Source: CAZCAQ01 sp964540135 (GTDB lineage: Bacteria > Patescibacteriota > WWE3 > UBA101185 > UBA10185). From it: a DNA stretch of 58,523 nucleotides. Of the stretch, positions 25,272 to 34,588 are shown piece by piece. Location: the NCBI GenBank assembly GCA_964540135.1, contig CAZILK010000005.1, positions 1 to 58,523 of the forward strand, read 5' to 3'. Both the position numbers and the translations under genes were made by a program. The notes under the pieces are model-generated. The model was not told the origin of the DNA and ran no database searches. It saw nothing but the letters and a program-made list of their open reading frames with translations. The first letter of the stretch is position 1. Each line of letters begins with the position of its first letter.

Positions 25272-26532
25272 AGTTATTCCAGATATCGTGCACTTGTTTC
25301 TCAGTAAGCTCTGTTGTTTTGATTGCTAGTCTTGGAGGTTTAGACAATACTTCTTTCAACGCAGCTTCGACCTCAGTTAGCGTTATTTTTTTAAGCTCGG
25401 TAAAGTAGTCGTAGTGGTTTTTATAAGGCGCGTCATATACGTACATGTTTGCGTAATTCTCAACTTGGTTTTGAGGCGTATCTAGGAAAAGAATCTTCGC
25501 TGCATAGATGTGTTTGTGTGCTGCATCGAACTCTTCTTTAGTTAGTCCTTCTTCAATAAGCTCGTCTAAACTATCCTTAATGAGTTTAAGAACTCTGGTT
25601 TGGTTTTCTAGACTTGTTTTGGTTTTAAATACAAGCTCGCCAAAGCGATCATTTGCCGTGGCCTCACAGCTAAAGGAGTAAACAAGGCCTAATTCATCTC
25701 TCAATGTTTTTTGAAGTCTCTCACGGATTATATGACTCCCTATTGTTAATTTGAGTTTGGCTAGATCTTTGTATGGGTAGGCCCAATAGTGAATCCTTAT
25801 ATAGGCGTAGTCTTGTTTCTTAGTTGATGAAACTATGATGTTAAAATCTTTATTCAGTGTAATGATAGGTTCTTTGGATTTTTCGCCTTTTGCCAATCTT
25901 GAAAAGTATTTTGTGAAGAGTCTTTCTATTTCTTGCCAAGAGTTATTTGAACTCACAGCTAGCACAAAGTTAGCTCCTCCGTACACCCTATCTTTAAAAC
26001 TCTTCAGTTGTGTCTGGTTCATTTTACTTATATGCTTTTTATTACCACTTACCTCGACAAACCCTCTGTGGTTGCCTGAGTAGAGTTGTTTATAAGCGTT
26101 ATTCCCAAAAATTGTTGGTTTTTTACGTTGTTTTAGTTCTTGCAGAATTATGTTTTTCTCTTTTTCAATATCCTCTTGGCGTAGAAGTGGCTCTGTGATG
26201 AATTGGGATAGTAGACTAAAGCCTGTTTCCAGATCTTCTGCTAGTGAGGAAAACTGGAACGAAACATCATAATAACCGGTTCTGGCATTTAACTGTGCTC
26301 CGGTTTTATCAACCAGTAACCTAAGTGTTTCTCTAGTCGGGTATTTCTTTGTTCCTTCAAAAACCATATGCTCAAGGAAATGTGCAGCTCCGATTTCGTC
26401 TTTGCGTTCAGCATACGCACCTGCCGTACCTACTAAATACAGATACGCGCTTGCAATGGTTGTGTTTTGAATAAAGATTAGGCGTGCTCCGTTTGGTAAG
26501 GTTTTGGTTTTTGCCTTGAGCTTGTAAATCAT
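25270..26532 (-). CDS. M16-family zinc metallopeptidase (processing-peptidase-like)
   Basis: 420 residues from ATG 26532 (MIYKLKAKTKTLPNG). The inverted zinc motif is HFLEHMVFEGT, with the third ligand in the downstream EKNIILQELKQ helix (Glu). The C-terminal M16 half carries LRDELGLVYSFS. The single-chain length matches the YmxG/PqqL-type bacterial peptidases that degrade or process peptides. A longer in-frame start at 26565 is less likely because TATAAT (26539-26544) ends six bases before ATG 26532. It follows the groEL terminator. Confidence 0.9.
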   Translation of the reverse strand: MIYKLKAKTKTLPNGARLIFIQNTTIASAYLYLVGTAGAYAERKDEIGAAHFLEHMVFEGTKKYPTRETLRLLVDKTGAQLNARTGYYDVSFQFSSLAEDLETGFSLLSQFITEPLLRQEDIEKEKNIILQELKQRKKPTIFGNNAYKQLYSGNHRGFVEVSGNKKHISKMNQTQLKSFKDRVYGGANFVLAVSSNNSWQEIERLFTKYFSRLAKGEKSKEPIITLNKDFNIIVSSTKKQDYAYIRIHYWAYPYKDLAKLKLTIGSHIIRERLQKTLRDELGLVYSFSCEATANDRFGELVFKTKTSLENQTRVLKLIKDSLDELIEEGLTKEEFDAAHKHIYAAKILFLDTPQNQVENYANMYVYDAPYKNHYDYFTELKKITLTEVEAALKEVLSKPPRLAIKTTELTEKQVHDIWNN

Positions 26533-26550
26533 TTTTGAATTATACCAAAG

Positions 26551-26579
26551 AAAAACCCCGGTCAAGGCTGACCGGGGTT
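26551..26579 (-). terminator. groEL rho-independent terminator
   Basis: On the minus strand a perfect 11-base GC-rich stem (AACCCCGGTCA / TGACCGGGGTT, 26554-26579) with a four-base loop is followed by TTTTT. It lies 24 bases after the groEL stop codon and just before the M16 promoter. Confidence 0.88.
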
Positions 26580-26602
26580 AGACTTGTCCAGATTTCTAAG
26601 TG

Positions 26603-28270
26603 TTACATCATTCCCATTCCACCCATACCCATGTCGTCCATTCCGCCCATACCGCCGTGCCCTGCTCCCGGTAACTCTTTTTTCTCCGGAGCATCAACTA
26701 CAAGACATTCAGTTGTTAATATCATAACTGCAACTGAGACTGCGTTTTGGAGAGCGCTTCTTGTAACTTTTGCAGGATCACTAACGCCTGCTTTTACAAG
26801 ATCTTCGTATCCCATTGTGTAAACGTTATAGCCGATGTTTGGATTTTTCTCGTCTTTTGCCATTCGCGCTATCTCTGCCATAACTTTTCCTGGATCTTCT
26901 CCGGCATTCTCAACAATTGCTCTTGCTGGTTTTTCAAGTGCTCTAAATAAAATATCAGCTCCGGTTTTTTCTTCACCTTCAAGCTTTAATTTTAAAATTG
27001 CATCTCTAACTCGAACAAGTGCAATACCGCCTCCAGGAACAATACCTTCTTCAACAGCGGCTTTTGTTGCATTTACAGCATCTTCAACACGCAATTTCTT
27101 TTCTTTTAGTTCAGTTTCGGTAGCTGCCCCAACAGTAATAACAGCAACTCCTCCGGATAGTTTTGCAAGTCTTTCAAGTAGTTTTTCTTTATCGTACTGT
27201 GATGTGCTTACACTAATTTGAGTTTGGATCTGTGCAATTCTATTCTTGAGTTCAGCTGCTTTACCTTTACCGCCGACTATAGTTGTATCTTCTTTTGTGG
27301 ATACAACTCTTTCAGCTCGTCCAAGGTCGATAACTTTAACCGAATCAAGCTTCCTGCCTGTTTCTTCGCTAATAAAGGTAGCTCCGGTAAGAACTGCTAA
27401 ATCTCCAAGAAGTTCTTTTCTTCTGTCCCCAAAGCCAGGTGCTTTAACAGCTAGTGCATTAAATGTTCCTCTAATTTTATTAACAACTAGTGTTGCGAGT
27501 GCTTCACCGTCAATATCATCAGCGATAAGTACTAGATTCTTTGACACTTTCATTAATTCTTCAAGCATCGGTAGAAGCTCTTGGATATTGTTAATTTTCG
27601 AATCAGTTACAAGAATGTAAGGTTCAGATATTTCTGCTTCCATTTTCTCTGGGTTAGTTACAAAGTATGGCGAAACATACCCTTTATCAAACTGCATACC
27701 GTCTTTGTGAATGAGCTCCATCTCAAACCCTTTAGATTCTTCAACAGTTATAACCCCGTCATTACCAACTTTGTCCATTGCCTCTGCAATAAGATTACCG
27801 ATTTCAGGATTTTGAGCTGATATTGTTGCAACTTGTGCTTTTTCGATTTTAGTTGAAATTGGTCGTGATAATTTCTTGATTTCAGCAACAACAACTTCAA
27901 GTGCTTTCTCAATACCCTTTTTTAAAATCATTGGGTTTGCTCCAGCAGACACATTGCGCAGTCCTTCTTCAACAATGACTTGTGCTAGAAGTGTTGAGGT
28001 TGTAGTTCCGTCTCCTGCAACATCGTTTGTTTTTTCAGAGGCTTGCCTAACAAGCTGTGCACCCATATTTTCAAATGGGTCTGAAAGCTCGATTTCTTTT
28101 GCTACAGTCACACCGTCGTGAACAACTTGAGGTGCTCCCCAGCTTTTACCTAGTGCAACGTTTCTCCCTTTTGGGCCAAGTGTTGTTACTACTGCTCTTG
28201 CAAGTTTATCTACACCTGCCTTAAGCTTTTTTCTAGCTTCATCTCCGTATAGAATCATTTTTGCTGCCAT
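26603..28270 (-). CDS. groEL: 60 kDa chaperonin GroEL
   Basis: Double-ring ATP-driven protein-folding chamber. The 555 residues start MAAKMILYGDEARKKL and carry LGPKGRNVAL, DGVTVAKEIEL, the ATP motif AGDGTTTSTLLA and VPGGGIALVR. They end in the GGM-rich tail GMGGMGMM that projects into the chamber. A ribosome site (AAAGGAAAA) precedes the ATG, and the gene is 26 bases after groES in the same CIRCE-controlled unit. Confidence 0.98.
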   Translation of the reverse strand: MAAKMILYGDEARKKLKAGVDKLARAVVTTLGPKGRNVALGKSWGAPQVVHDGVTVAKEIELSDPFENMGAQLVRQASEKTNDVAGDGTTTSTLLAQVIVEEGLRNVSAGANPMILKKGIEKALEVVVAEIKKLSRPISTKIEKAQVATISAQNPEIGNLIAEAMDKVGNDGVITVEESKGFEMELIHKDGMQFDKGYVSPYFVTNPEKMEAEISEPYILVTDSKINNIQELLPMLEELMKVSKNLVLIADDIDGEALATLVVNKIRGTFNALAVKAPGFGDRRKELLGDLAVLTGATFISEETGRKLDSVKVIDLGRAERVVSTKEDTTIVGGKGKAAELKNRIAQIQTQISVSTSQYDKEKLLERLAKLSGGVAVITVGAATETELKEKKLRVEDAVNATKAAVEEGIVPGGGIALVRVRDAILKLKLEGEEKTGADILFRALEKPARAIVENAGEDPGKVMAEIARMAKDEKNPNIGYNVYTMGYEDLVKAGVSDPAKVTRSALQNAVSVAVMILTTECLVVDAPEKKELPGAGHGGMGGMDDMGMGGMGMM

Positions 28271-28296
28271 ATTAATTTTCCTTTCAAAAAAATAAA

Positions 28297-28611
28297 TTAC
28301 TCAAGAATGGCTAAAATATCTTCCTCTTTAATTAATAGATACTCTTTGCCGTCCAGTTTAACTTCAGTGCCACCCCATTTTTTAAATAATACGGTGTCCC
28401 CAGCTTTTACTGTAAGTACAACAGCCGCACCTGCATCGTTTCGCTTACCTTTACCTACAGCAAGGACTTTTCCTTCCATCGGCTTTTCTTTATTAGCGCT
28501 GTCTGGAATAACAATGCCTGACGGGGTTGTGGTGTCAGAAGCTTTAAGCTCAATTAATACGTTATCGTAAAGGGGTTTTATTGCCTTTACCTTGTCTTTG
28601 GTTGTTGTCAT
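28297..28611 (-). CDS. groES: 10 kDa co-chaperonin GroES
   Basis: Heptameric lid of GroEL. The 104 residues show IKPLYDNVLIELKASD, the mobile-loop region TTPSGIVIPDSANKEKP, and GKGKRNDAGA and YLLIKEEDILAIL at the end. A good Shine-Dalgarno (GGAGGA) lies seven bases before the ATG, so this mRNA keeps a leader, here about 80 bases with a hairpin. Confidence 0.97.
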   Translation of the reverse strand: MTTTKDKVKAIKPLYDNVLIELKASDTTTPSGIVIPDSANKEKPMEGKVLAVGKGKRNDAGAAVVLTVKAGDTVLFKKWGGTEVKLDGKEYLLIKEEDILAILE

Positions 28612-28663
28612 GAGTCTCCTCCAAGTAAGTTAAATTTATACTAGATGTTCATTTAGGTATTTG

Positions 28664-28683
28664 TTGATATATAAGTATATCAA
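28664..28683 (-). promoter_or_regulatory. Hairpin in the groES leader
   Basis: TTGATATA / TATATCAA, a perfect eight-base AT-only stem with a four-base loop, lies in the 5' leader of groES between the promoter and the ribosome site. It is weak enough to melt on heating, but it does not cover the Shine-Dalgarno, so a stability role is as likely as a thermosensor one. Confidence 0.35.
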
Positions 28684-28699
28684 AAACCTGGGCATAGTT

Positions 28700-28729
28700 T
28701 ATATAGCACTCTAACCTCGAGAGTGTCAA
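28700..28729 (-). promoter_or_regulatory. groESL promoter with CIRCE-like operator
   Basis: On the minus strand TTGACA (28724-28729), an 18-base spacer and TATATA (28700-28705). Overlapping the spacer is CACTC-N9-GAGTG (28707-28725), matching about 15 of 18 CIRCE arm positions. This predicts HrcA repression and heat-shock induction; hrcA itself is not in the window. The -35 overlaps the stop codon of the upstream membrane-protein gene. Confidence 0.8.
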
Positions 28730-29793
28730 GAGGCTTGGGTTTCTAATTTATCCCCAATGTAGTCAGCTATCCCAAAAAACGCAAACGCCATTGCCCAGAC
28801 AAGGTATTGATCGTAGACAACAGGGTTAAATGTTGCAAAGACAAGGAAAGAGGCGAATATATAGAATGAAACTGGAATCCGTTTAACTAGAACAAGCACT
28901 GACAAAAGACCACTAAAGCTTAAGAGAAGCACTCTTGGTAACATGTAGTACAGTGGGGTTAGAAGCTTAATGCCTGTGGGATTGTATTTAACAAGTATTT
29001 TTTCATACCCAAACGTCATTGATGAGTTTGTGGCTGTTGCTCTGGTGAGACCAAAAAGCATTGAGAGTACAAAGCTCTTTAAATCATCAAACATAAACAC
29101 AAGTGTTGGTGCTAGAACTGGTATAAATAACCACATAAAATCAAGAACCAGTTCCTTAGCTGGTTTTTTTCTCGATACAAAAGGGAGGAGAAAAGCAGGG
29201 AATACAAATATTCCAATATGTTTTGTTGCAAGTGACATGCCGTATAAAAAGTATCCTAGCTTAGGTTTGTTTTTAAAAAAATAAAGCGATACGATTAGAA
29301 AAGTAATTGCTATAGAGTCCTGTTTTAGATCGGCAGTACTATCTATTATCCACCTGTTCATCAAAAAGAAGCTACAAGCAAGAAGTCCGAGTAGCTTAAG
29401 ATTTTTTTTGCGAAAATATAGATACAAGAACATAGCACCTGTAAATTGCGCTATATAAATAACAATTCTAAAAAGATTTAAGTAGTCATCTTGTTGATAG
29501 CCTGTTATGTGGGCAATGCCAAGTAGAAAATAATAATAAAGAGGAAGAAGCGTTGCAAATTTCTCATTGCGTAACAGATCCTCTGTTGTGATCCGGCTGT
29601 ATGGGTTTATGCCTCGTCTGATATCAAGCCCTGTTCTAAATTCAACGCCAATATCGCTGTTTGTTCCACGGTCTCTTATATTTGAGTTATGTACATTAAG
29701 GATAAATATCCCAACACTGACCAAAACTAGGATCTCAAGGACAGGTTCAAACCGTTTGTATCTGCCAAATATGTTCTTAAAGTTAGATATCAT
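28726..29793 (-). CDS. Multi-spanning membrane glycosyltransferase-like protein (GT-C/GT87-like)
   Basis: 355 residues with about nine hydrophobic segments. The first outside loop holds NSNIRDRGTNSDIGVEFRTGLDIRRGINPYS with Asp-rich positions, the pattern of DUF2029/GT-C mannosyltransferase-like proteins using polyprenyl-phosphate sugars. SLATKHIGIFVFPAFLLP matches the conserved Lys-containing loop of this group. A TATAAA hexamer lies eight bases before the ATG. Its stop abuts the groESL promoter. Substrate unknown. Confidence 0.65.
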   Translation of the reverse strand: MISNFKNIFGRYKRFEPVLEILVLVSVGIFILNVHNSNIRDRGTNSDIGVEFRTGLDIRRGINPYSRITTEDLLRNEKFATLLPLYYYFLLGIAHITGYQQDDYLNLFRIVIYIAQFTGAMFLYLYFRKKNLKLLGLLACSFFLMNRWIIDSTADLKQDSIAITFLIVSLYFFKNKPKLGYFLYGMSLATKHIGIFVFPAFLLPFVSRKKPAKELVLDFMWLFIPVLAPTLVFMFDDLKSFVLSMLFGLTRATATNSSMTFGYEKILVKYNPTGIKLLTPLYYMLPRVLLLSFSGLLSVLVLVKRIPVSFYIFASFLVFATFNPVVYDQYLVWAMAFAFFGIADYIGDKLETQAS

Positions 29794-29822
29794 GTGCTGA
29801 CTTTATATTATATACTTTCGCC

Positions 29823-30356
29823 ATGAACACAAGCCTTCATAAGAATAAAGAGTTGATTGTTTTTTGCCTCACTTTTTTTGCTGTAGCCGCTGTCACATTT
29901 TTAGCCTTTCACTACAAACGTGTCTCCTACACTGATCTACTGTTAGAAAACAGCGAGACATCCTACGCAAAGAGAGATGAGTTTGAGGAGGACTATCCAG
30001 AGTCATACGCTGCACTAGAAAATTCATCTGGTGTTGAGTTATCTAAACTTTTATTAATGCCTTCAGATAGAGTTTTTGTAAATGGTGCTGACGGTTTTCA
30101 GTTCTTAGCCGGAGAGACTGAAGTTTTCATCTTTAGGTTTAAAAATGTAAAAGGTGCTAAGCAAGCAATAGCCGGCTTTTCTAAAGGCGGTAATACCTAT
30201 AAAGATCCAACAACTAATACCGTATCTATTCTCTATTTTCCTTACCCGCCAAGAGTTTTTGTTAAAGATAGGGAGATGGTAGTACTTATCGGCAATGAAG
30301 ATTATATTGTAGATATCGTTAAAGGTGTGATGGGGGATGAGGTAAAGCTTCTTTAA
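29823..30356 (+). CDS. Membrane-anchored protein of unknown function
   Basis: 177 residues: a short basic N-terminus, one membrane segment (about 11-29) and an outside domain with alternating strands (DRVFVNGADGFQFL, TEVFIFRFKNVKGAKQAI, REMVVLIGNEDYIVDIV). I recognise no family. TATACT (29811-29816) ends six bases before the ATG. It is divergent from the GT-C-like gene with about 30 bases between starts. Confidence 0.6.
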   Translation: MNTSLHKNKELIVFCLTFFAVAAVTFLAFHYKRVSYTDLLLENSETSYAKRDEFEEDYPESYAALENSSGVELSKLLLMPSDRVFVNGADGFQFLAGETEVFIFRFKNVKGAKQAIAGFSKGGNTYKDPTTNTVSILYFPYPPRVFVKDREMVVLIGNEDYIVDIVKGVMGDEVKLL

Positions 30357-30366
30357 ATCGTTAGTT

Positions 30367-30441
30367 TGGAGGCCTGGGCGGGAATCGAACCCGCGTATAA
30401 GGGTTTTGCAGACCCTCGCCTTACCACTTGGCTACCAGGCC
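30367..30441 (-). tRNA. trnC: tRNA-Cys (anticodon GCA)
   Basis: The minus strand folds as a full cloverleaf: acceptor GGCCTGG/CCAGGCC, D-arm with AAGTGGTAAGG, anticodon stem GGGTC...ACCC with loop containing GCA, and T-arm GGGTTCGATTCCC. The discriminator base is U73, the identity base of tRNA-Cys, and the 3' CCA is encoded. The 72-base body is normal. Confidence 0.96.
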
Positions 30442-30516
30442 AGTCTATTTGCTTTACACAGTTAGCAACAATTGATATTTTAACATCACCGTGATAATTT
30501 ACTATTAGTATTCTAT

Positions 30517-31880
30517 ATGACTATTTCAACCTTAAAACCACAAAGTGCTTCAGGAAATAAAACAAAGTTAATTTACATCTTTTTATTTGTTCTGGCAGGA
30601 GTATTATTTTTTGTCTTTGGTCGCGGTCTTACTGATAAAATAGCCACTCTCAAAGGCAAAGCAAGTTTAGAAGTTACGCTAACCGATTCAACACAAAAAG
30701 CCCGTGTTTTTATTGATGATCAGTTTGTTGGCGATACTCCGTTTACTTCAGCAGATGTAAAACCAGGGGAGCGTAAAGTTTCTGTCAGATCAGACACCAA
30801 CTCATATGAAACTTCACTTTTCTTTTTACCAAAAACCTCAGTTTCGCTAGCACGTGATTTAGGAGTTTCACCTACTTTTTCATCAGGTGAAAATTTATGG
30901 TTTGAGAAAAAAGAAGGCGATACGGTACTGAGAGTTGTTTCAGATCCTGATCAAGCGAGTGTTTTCATTGATGATAATGAGGTTGGACAAACTCCTTTTT
31001 CAAGCTCTAGCATCACAACAGGTGAGTATGAGGTAAGACTAGAAAAAGCTGGCTTTAAGCCTCTTTCTACCAGAGTAAAAGTTCTTGATACTGCAACTTT
31101 AAATCTATCTTTCACACTTTTTCCAATACCAGTACCTTCGAAAGCTTCGTTAATGAAAGATTCTCAAAATCTTTATGACCTATCTTTGAATGATCCTGTT
31201 ATTACATCAGATACTGCAATGTGGGTAAAAGCCATTATTTATTGGAACACTCATGAAGGTATTAATCTTGCCGGTGTTGGAGTGAATAAAGAAAAGGTTT
31301 TTGACTATTTTATTGATTACAAAGGTAACATTTACGACGGATCCGGAGGACTTGTTCCTGTTTCCAAAGCAAAAGAGCTTAAAGATTTAAAAAAGGGTGC
31401 TTACTTAGGTAGACTTTCGGATACTCCAGGCTTAACGCCTGAGGCTAAAGACGGCTTAAAAGCACTGAATGCCAGTGTTTCTAAGATGGCTCTTGTAAAA
31501 GGTACGCCTGCTGGTTGGTTACGTGTTAGAGATGGGGCTAGTCTGACCGGAGCTGAGCTGACAAAAGTTAATGAAGGCGAGTCGTATGCTGTTCTTGAGG
31601 AGCAGATTGGCTGGGTTAAGATCAAAGTCTCGGATAAGATTGAGGGTTGGGTATCCAGTTCTTACATTGAGATTACTGGTGGGACTGCGGAGGTTCCGGC
31701 TANNNNNNNNNNNNNNNNNNNNNNNNNNNNNNNNNNNNNNNNNNNNNNNNNNNNNNNNNNNNNNNNNNNNNNNNNNNNNNNNNNNNNNNNNNNNNNNNNN
31801 NNTGGGTATCCAGTTCTTACATTGAGATTACTGGTGGGACTGCGGAGGTTCCGGCTAAAGCTCCGGCTACAACGAATTAA
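30517..31880 (+). CDS. PEGA-repeat and SH3b cell-surface protein (contains assembly gap)
   Basis: The N-terminus has one membrane segment (about 18-36). Two PEGA domains follow (ARVFIDDQFVGDTPF, about 50-105; ASVFIDDNEVGQTPF, about 135-195), then a helical middle and a bacterial SH3 domain at the end (GWLRVRDGASLTGAEL...GWVKIKV, about 330-385). PEGA domains bind surface glycans or glycoproteins and SH3b binds wall peptides. A 100-N gap interrupts the gene, and the 55 bases before it recur after it. Collapsing that overlap gives a 402-residue protein ending EVPAKAPATTN, with its stop at 31878-31880. Read through the Ns, the frame is lost. TAGTAT (30506-30511) ends five bases before the ATG. 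Confidence 0.8.
31648..31857. other. Scaffold gap flanked by an exact 55-base duplication
   Basis: Exactly 100 Ns (31703-31802) sit between two identical 55-base stretches (31648-31702 and 31803-31857) that run right up to the Ns on both sides. This is the signature of two contig ends that overlap but were not merged; the Ns are probably not missing sequence. Confidence 0.88.
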
Positions 31881-32452
31881 TTCAGGCCCGGATACCAGTT
31901 TAAAATATCTGGCCTAAGTCTTGTTATATTTTCTATACTTTTTGCATGTTCAGCCGTCATTCCTAGAAGCAGTTCGTGTTTAGCGATTAAGACAGCAACG
32001 CCAAGATCGTCAGGGTAGCTTGTTTTAACTTGCTTAAAATATCTTTCCGCCTCTTTATAGTAGTATGTGTCAATGTTGTTATTGGCCTTTTTTTTGCTAG
32101 TAATGTCTTCTAGCGCAAGATAATAATAAATTGGTACATTGTTTCTCAGTGTTGCAAGATTAATGCCGTTTAGTTTCTCCGCCTTTTTAACAGCGTTTAA
32201 AACCTGTGATTTGTATGCTTTGTTATTTAATGATTTTGTAAGTAATGCTTTTCCGTAAGCTCTTTGGTAATAAGGCTCGTTTGGATTTAGCTTAGCAGCT
32301 TTTCTTGCATAAGTAAGTGAGTCGTCTATTTCAAGTTGTTTCAATGCTATTTCCGATTTCTTAGCATAAACATCGGCTCTATAGATTCTCCCAATAAAGA
32401 TACTGCAAAGAATATATAAGGCTATGACTATAGTCTGGTTAATTATCTTCAT
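31877..32452 (-). CDS. TPR-like membrane-anchored protein
   Basis: 191 residues with an N-terminal membrane segment (about 5-24) and tetratricopeptide-like helices (SLTYARKAAKLNPNEPYYQRAYGKAL; AERYFKQVKTSYPDDLGVAVLIAKHEL). Its start overlaps the O-antigen-ligase-like gene by 14 bases. TPR partners commonly accompany Wzy_C proteins, where the repeat domain is often fused, so these two probably act as a pair. Confidence 0.7.
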   Translation of the reverse strand: MKIINQTIVIALYILCSIFIGRIYRADVYAKKSEIALKQLEIDDSLTYARKAAKLNPNEPYYQRAYGKALLTKSLNNKAYKSQVLNAVKKAEKLNGINLATLRNNVPIYYYLALEDITSKKKANNNIDTYYYKEAERYFKQVKTSYPDDLGVAVLIAKHELLLGMTAEHAKSIENITRLRPDILNWYPGLN

Positions 32453-33674
32453 TATTGTCTGTTGCGCACAACCACATATATAAATTTAAAACTGTAACAG
32501 GCCACGAGAAAAAGTTTGAAACAAATAACGATATTAGTGCAGGTTTGGATTCTTTAGTGCTTTTTTTAAGTATCCATATAATGAGCCCTAAATAGCTGAG
32601 CAGTCCAAGCAGTCCTGTTGTTGCCCAGATTTCCAGGTAATAGTTATGTGGTTTATTTAGTATATATTCCCACTCAGATGAGTAATTTAAACTTTTAGGT
32701 CTAACAGATTGAAATGTATATGCAAATGTTTCAGGCCCTGTTCCAAGGAGCAAACTTTTTGGTGATGAAAAGATAAGATTTAAGGTACCTTCCCAGATGC
32801 CTCTTCTAATACTGCCTGAGTCAGAAATTTTGAAGTCTTGAGCGGCATACACTTTGTGAATAATCTCACCTTTTTTGAGTATATCTTCAAGCTTTGCACT
32901 CCAGATGCCTGGATGTGTGATCCCGATAACAAAACATACAGCACTAAGAATTAGTAACTTTTTTAGGTTTATTTTTATAAATGATCTATGGCTAGACACT
33001 AAGACTAAGATCCCCACAATTATCCCAAGGAGTGAGGATACAGAAAAGGTAAACCAAAGACCTGTGAAACACAAAACGATTACTAGTCCAAAAAATGCTT
33101 GGAGTTTTTTAGTAAGAAAGAGACTTAGTGCTAGAAGTAAACAAAAAGCAAGATAGGCCCCAAGCCAATTAGCTTGTCCGATGGTGGAATATACCCGAGT
33201 AATTTCAGCACCACTTTTACCAGCGTTTAATACTAGAAACTGATAGATAGCGTAGATGCCTACAGGTACTGAACCTGCGATCATCAAGTACTTGAGTTTC
33301 ATCTTGTCTTTACTAGTGAAGGTACTTAGCGTCACATAGTAGATTACACCATAAGCGAGTATCGATATCAGCCCGCCATTAAAACGTGAGTAGTAGCCAA
33401 AGAGTGACGTGTAGAGGTGTACGCTAGTTATGCTTGTTACTATATAGGTAAGTAAAAATACGGTTGGGAAAAGTCCCGGTTTTATCAGCTTATTTTTAGT
33501 CATTAACACAAAGATAGTTAGAATAGAAAGAGCACTGAAGTAGATCAAGATAGTTTTTGGGAATTCAAAACCCTCAATTGTGGCTGATGTGAAGACTATA
33601 GGTAGTATAAAGACAAGGGTGTAGATCAAGCCCTTAAGCACCTTTAGTTTATTTGACTGCAAATCTATAACCAT
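32439..33674 (-). CDS. O-antigen ligase family membrane protein (Wzy_C)
   Basis: 411 residues with about eleven membrane segments. The large outside loop in the last third has GSIRRGIWEGTLNLIFSSPK, LLGTGPETFAYTF and NKPHNYYLEIWATTG, the Wzy_C signature including Arg and His residues implicated in glycan transfer. It would join or polymerise undecaprenyl-linked glycans outside the membrane. TAAAAT (33681-33686) ends six bases before the ATG, with TTGAAA 16 bases further up. It is the second such protein in the window. Confidence 0.82.
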   Translation of the reverse strand: MVIDLQSNKLKVLKGLIYTLVFILPIVFTSATIEGFEFPKTILIYFSALSILTIFVLMTKNKLIKPGLFPTVFLLTYIVTSITSVHLYTSLFGYYSRFNGGLISILAYGVIYYVTLSTFTSKDKMKLKYLMIAGSVPVGIYAIYQFLVLNAGKSGAEITRVYSTIGQANWLGAYLAFCLLLALSLFLTKKLQAFFGLVIVLCFTGLWFTFSVSSLLGIIVGILVLVSSHRSFIKINLKKLLILSAVCFVIGITHPGIWSAKLEDILKKGEIIHKVYAAQDFKISDSGSIRRGIWEGTLNLIFSSPKSLLLGTGPETFAYTFQSVRPKSLNYSSEWEYILNKPHNYYLEIWATTGLLGLLSYLGLIIWILKKSTKESKPALISLFVSNFFSWPVTVLNLYMWLCATDNNEDN

Positions 33675-33698
33675 AGTACTATTTTAGTGTACCTGCCT

Positions 33699-34262
33699 AT
33701 GTTTTCAAAAGTATTAGTAAAATTAGTTGATCAAGCAATTGTTCCTGCGCTGATTGTATTTGCGTCCCGTATTGCTTCTTTGTTGTTCTTTTCATCTTAT
33801 TTTGATATCAATTTTTCGGTAAACCAAAACGGCATAGTATTTTCAAATCCTCAAGATTATCTGCTTGTAAACTCGTATTCGATTATGGTAATGGTAGCAA
33901 CTCTTACAGTCGCTCTATTATACAATCTTTTAAAAGCCTATTACTTTCATGATACTCATATAACCCCAGGCTTAACATCAAAACTGTTTTCAATGAAGCT
34001 GTCTTCTTTAATCCAATCCTCAATGGAAGTTTATTCAGAAGGAGTTATATGGTTAAGTTATTCATTTTTACTCACGGTTATAGCAGGGCTCATGACTATC
34101 TTTGGCTTGTGTTATATTTGGGTATTTTTCACATCCCTGTGTTTTACGGCAATTTCCGGTGTTCTCTTTTTACTTGATGTTGAGAAAGAACTTTTTGCGT
34201 CAAGGTCTGTTAAACCAAACAGGCAAGAAACAGTACTGAATTTTGGCAATATTAGTTTATGA
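33699..34262 (+). CDS. Integral membrane protein of unknown function
   Basis: About 187 residues from ATG 33699 (a GTG at 33687 would add four residues). There are four hydrophobic segments (roughly 10-30, 60-80, 115-140 and 142-160), with the sequence VNSYSIMVMVATLTVALLYN in the second. No family recognised. It overlaps the following secreted-protein gene by four bases (ATGA) and forms an operon with it. Confidence 0.6.
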   Translation: MFSKVLVKLVDQAIVPALIVFASRIASLLFFSSYFDINFSVNQNGIVFSNPQDYLLVNSYSIMVMVATLTVALLYNLLKAYYFHDTHITPGLTSKLFSMKLSSLIQSSMEVYSEGVIWLSYSFLLTVIAGLMTIFGLCYIWVFFTSLCFTAISGVLFLLDVEKELFASRSVKPNRQETVLNFGNISL

Positions 34263-34585
34263 AAATTATTAATAACCTTTTTCTTTTACTCCTTCTGTGT
34301 ACCTTGCTAGTATTGCCGTTTAGCGCAATGGGAGTGATTGAAGGAGGGAATGTTTTATCAACTAGTGTTACCAGAGAAGTTCCAACTTACGAAGACATAC
34401 TTGATAGTGCAACTGATATAAATAGCCAGGCTCCGAGCGTGCTTGGGCAGTCTTATGAGGCGGATGGGTTTTCTGATTACACCATTTTAAACGAAGTTCC
34501 TGAATCTTCTCCTACTGCAGAAGATGATTTCTCCCAACCTGAGGACGAATCGCTTTATTTTGTGTCCCCAGACAGTGTAAAATAG
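34259..34585 (+). CDS. Small secreted acidic protein
   Basis: 108 residues: a signal peptide (LFLLLLLCTLLVLPFSAMG, about 7-25) and an acidic, Ser/Pro-rich, probably disordered mature region with no recognised domain (AEDDFSQPEDE near the end). It overlaps the upstream membrane gene by four bases and lies three bases before the next gene. Function unknown. Confidence 0.55.
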   Translation: MKIINNLFLLLLLCTLLVLPFSAMGVIEGGNVLSTSVTREVPTYEDILDSATDINSQAPSVLGQSYEADGFSDYTILNEVPESSPTAEDDFSQPEDESLYFVSPDSVK

Positions 34586-34588
34586 GGC

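Noticed and set aside
26535..28121. Several 60-128-codon plus-strand frames opposite groEL
   Set aside because: They are antisense shadows of a highly conserved gene, rich in Ser/Pro/Ala from its codon pattern, with no supporting signals.
31648..31857. True tandem repeat of the SH3 segment
   Set aside because: The identical copies stop exactly at the 100-N block on both sides, which fits unmerged contig ends better than a biological repeat.
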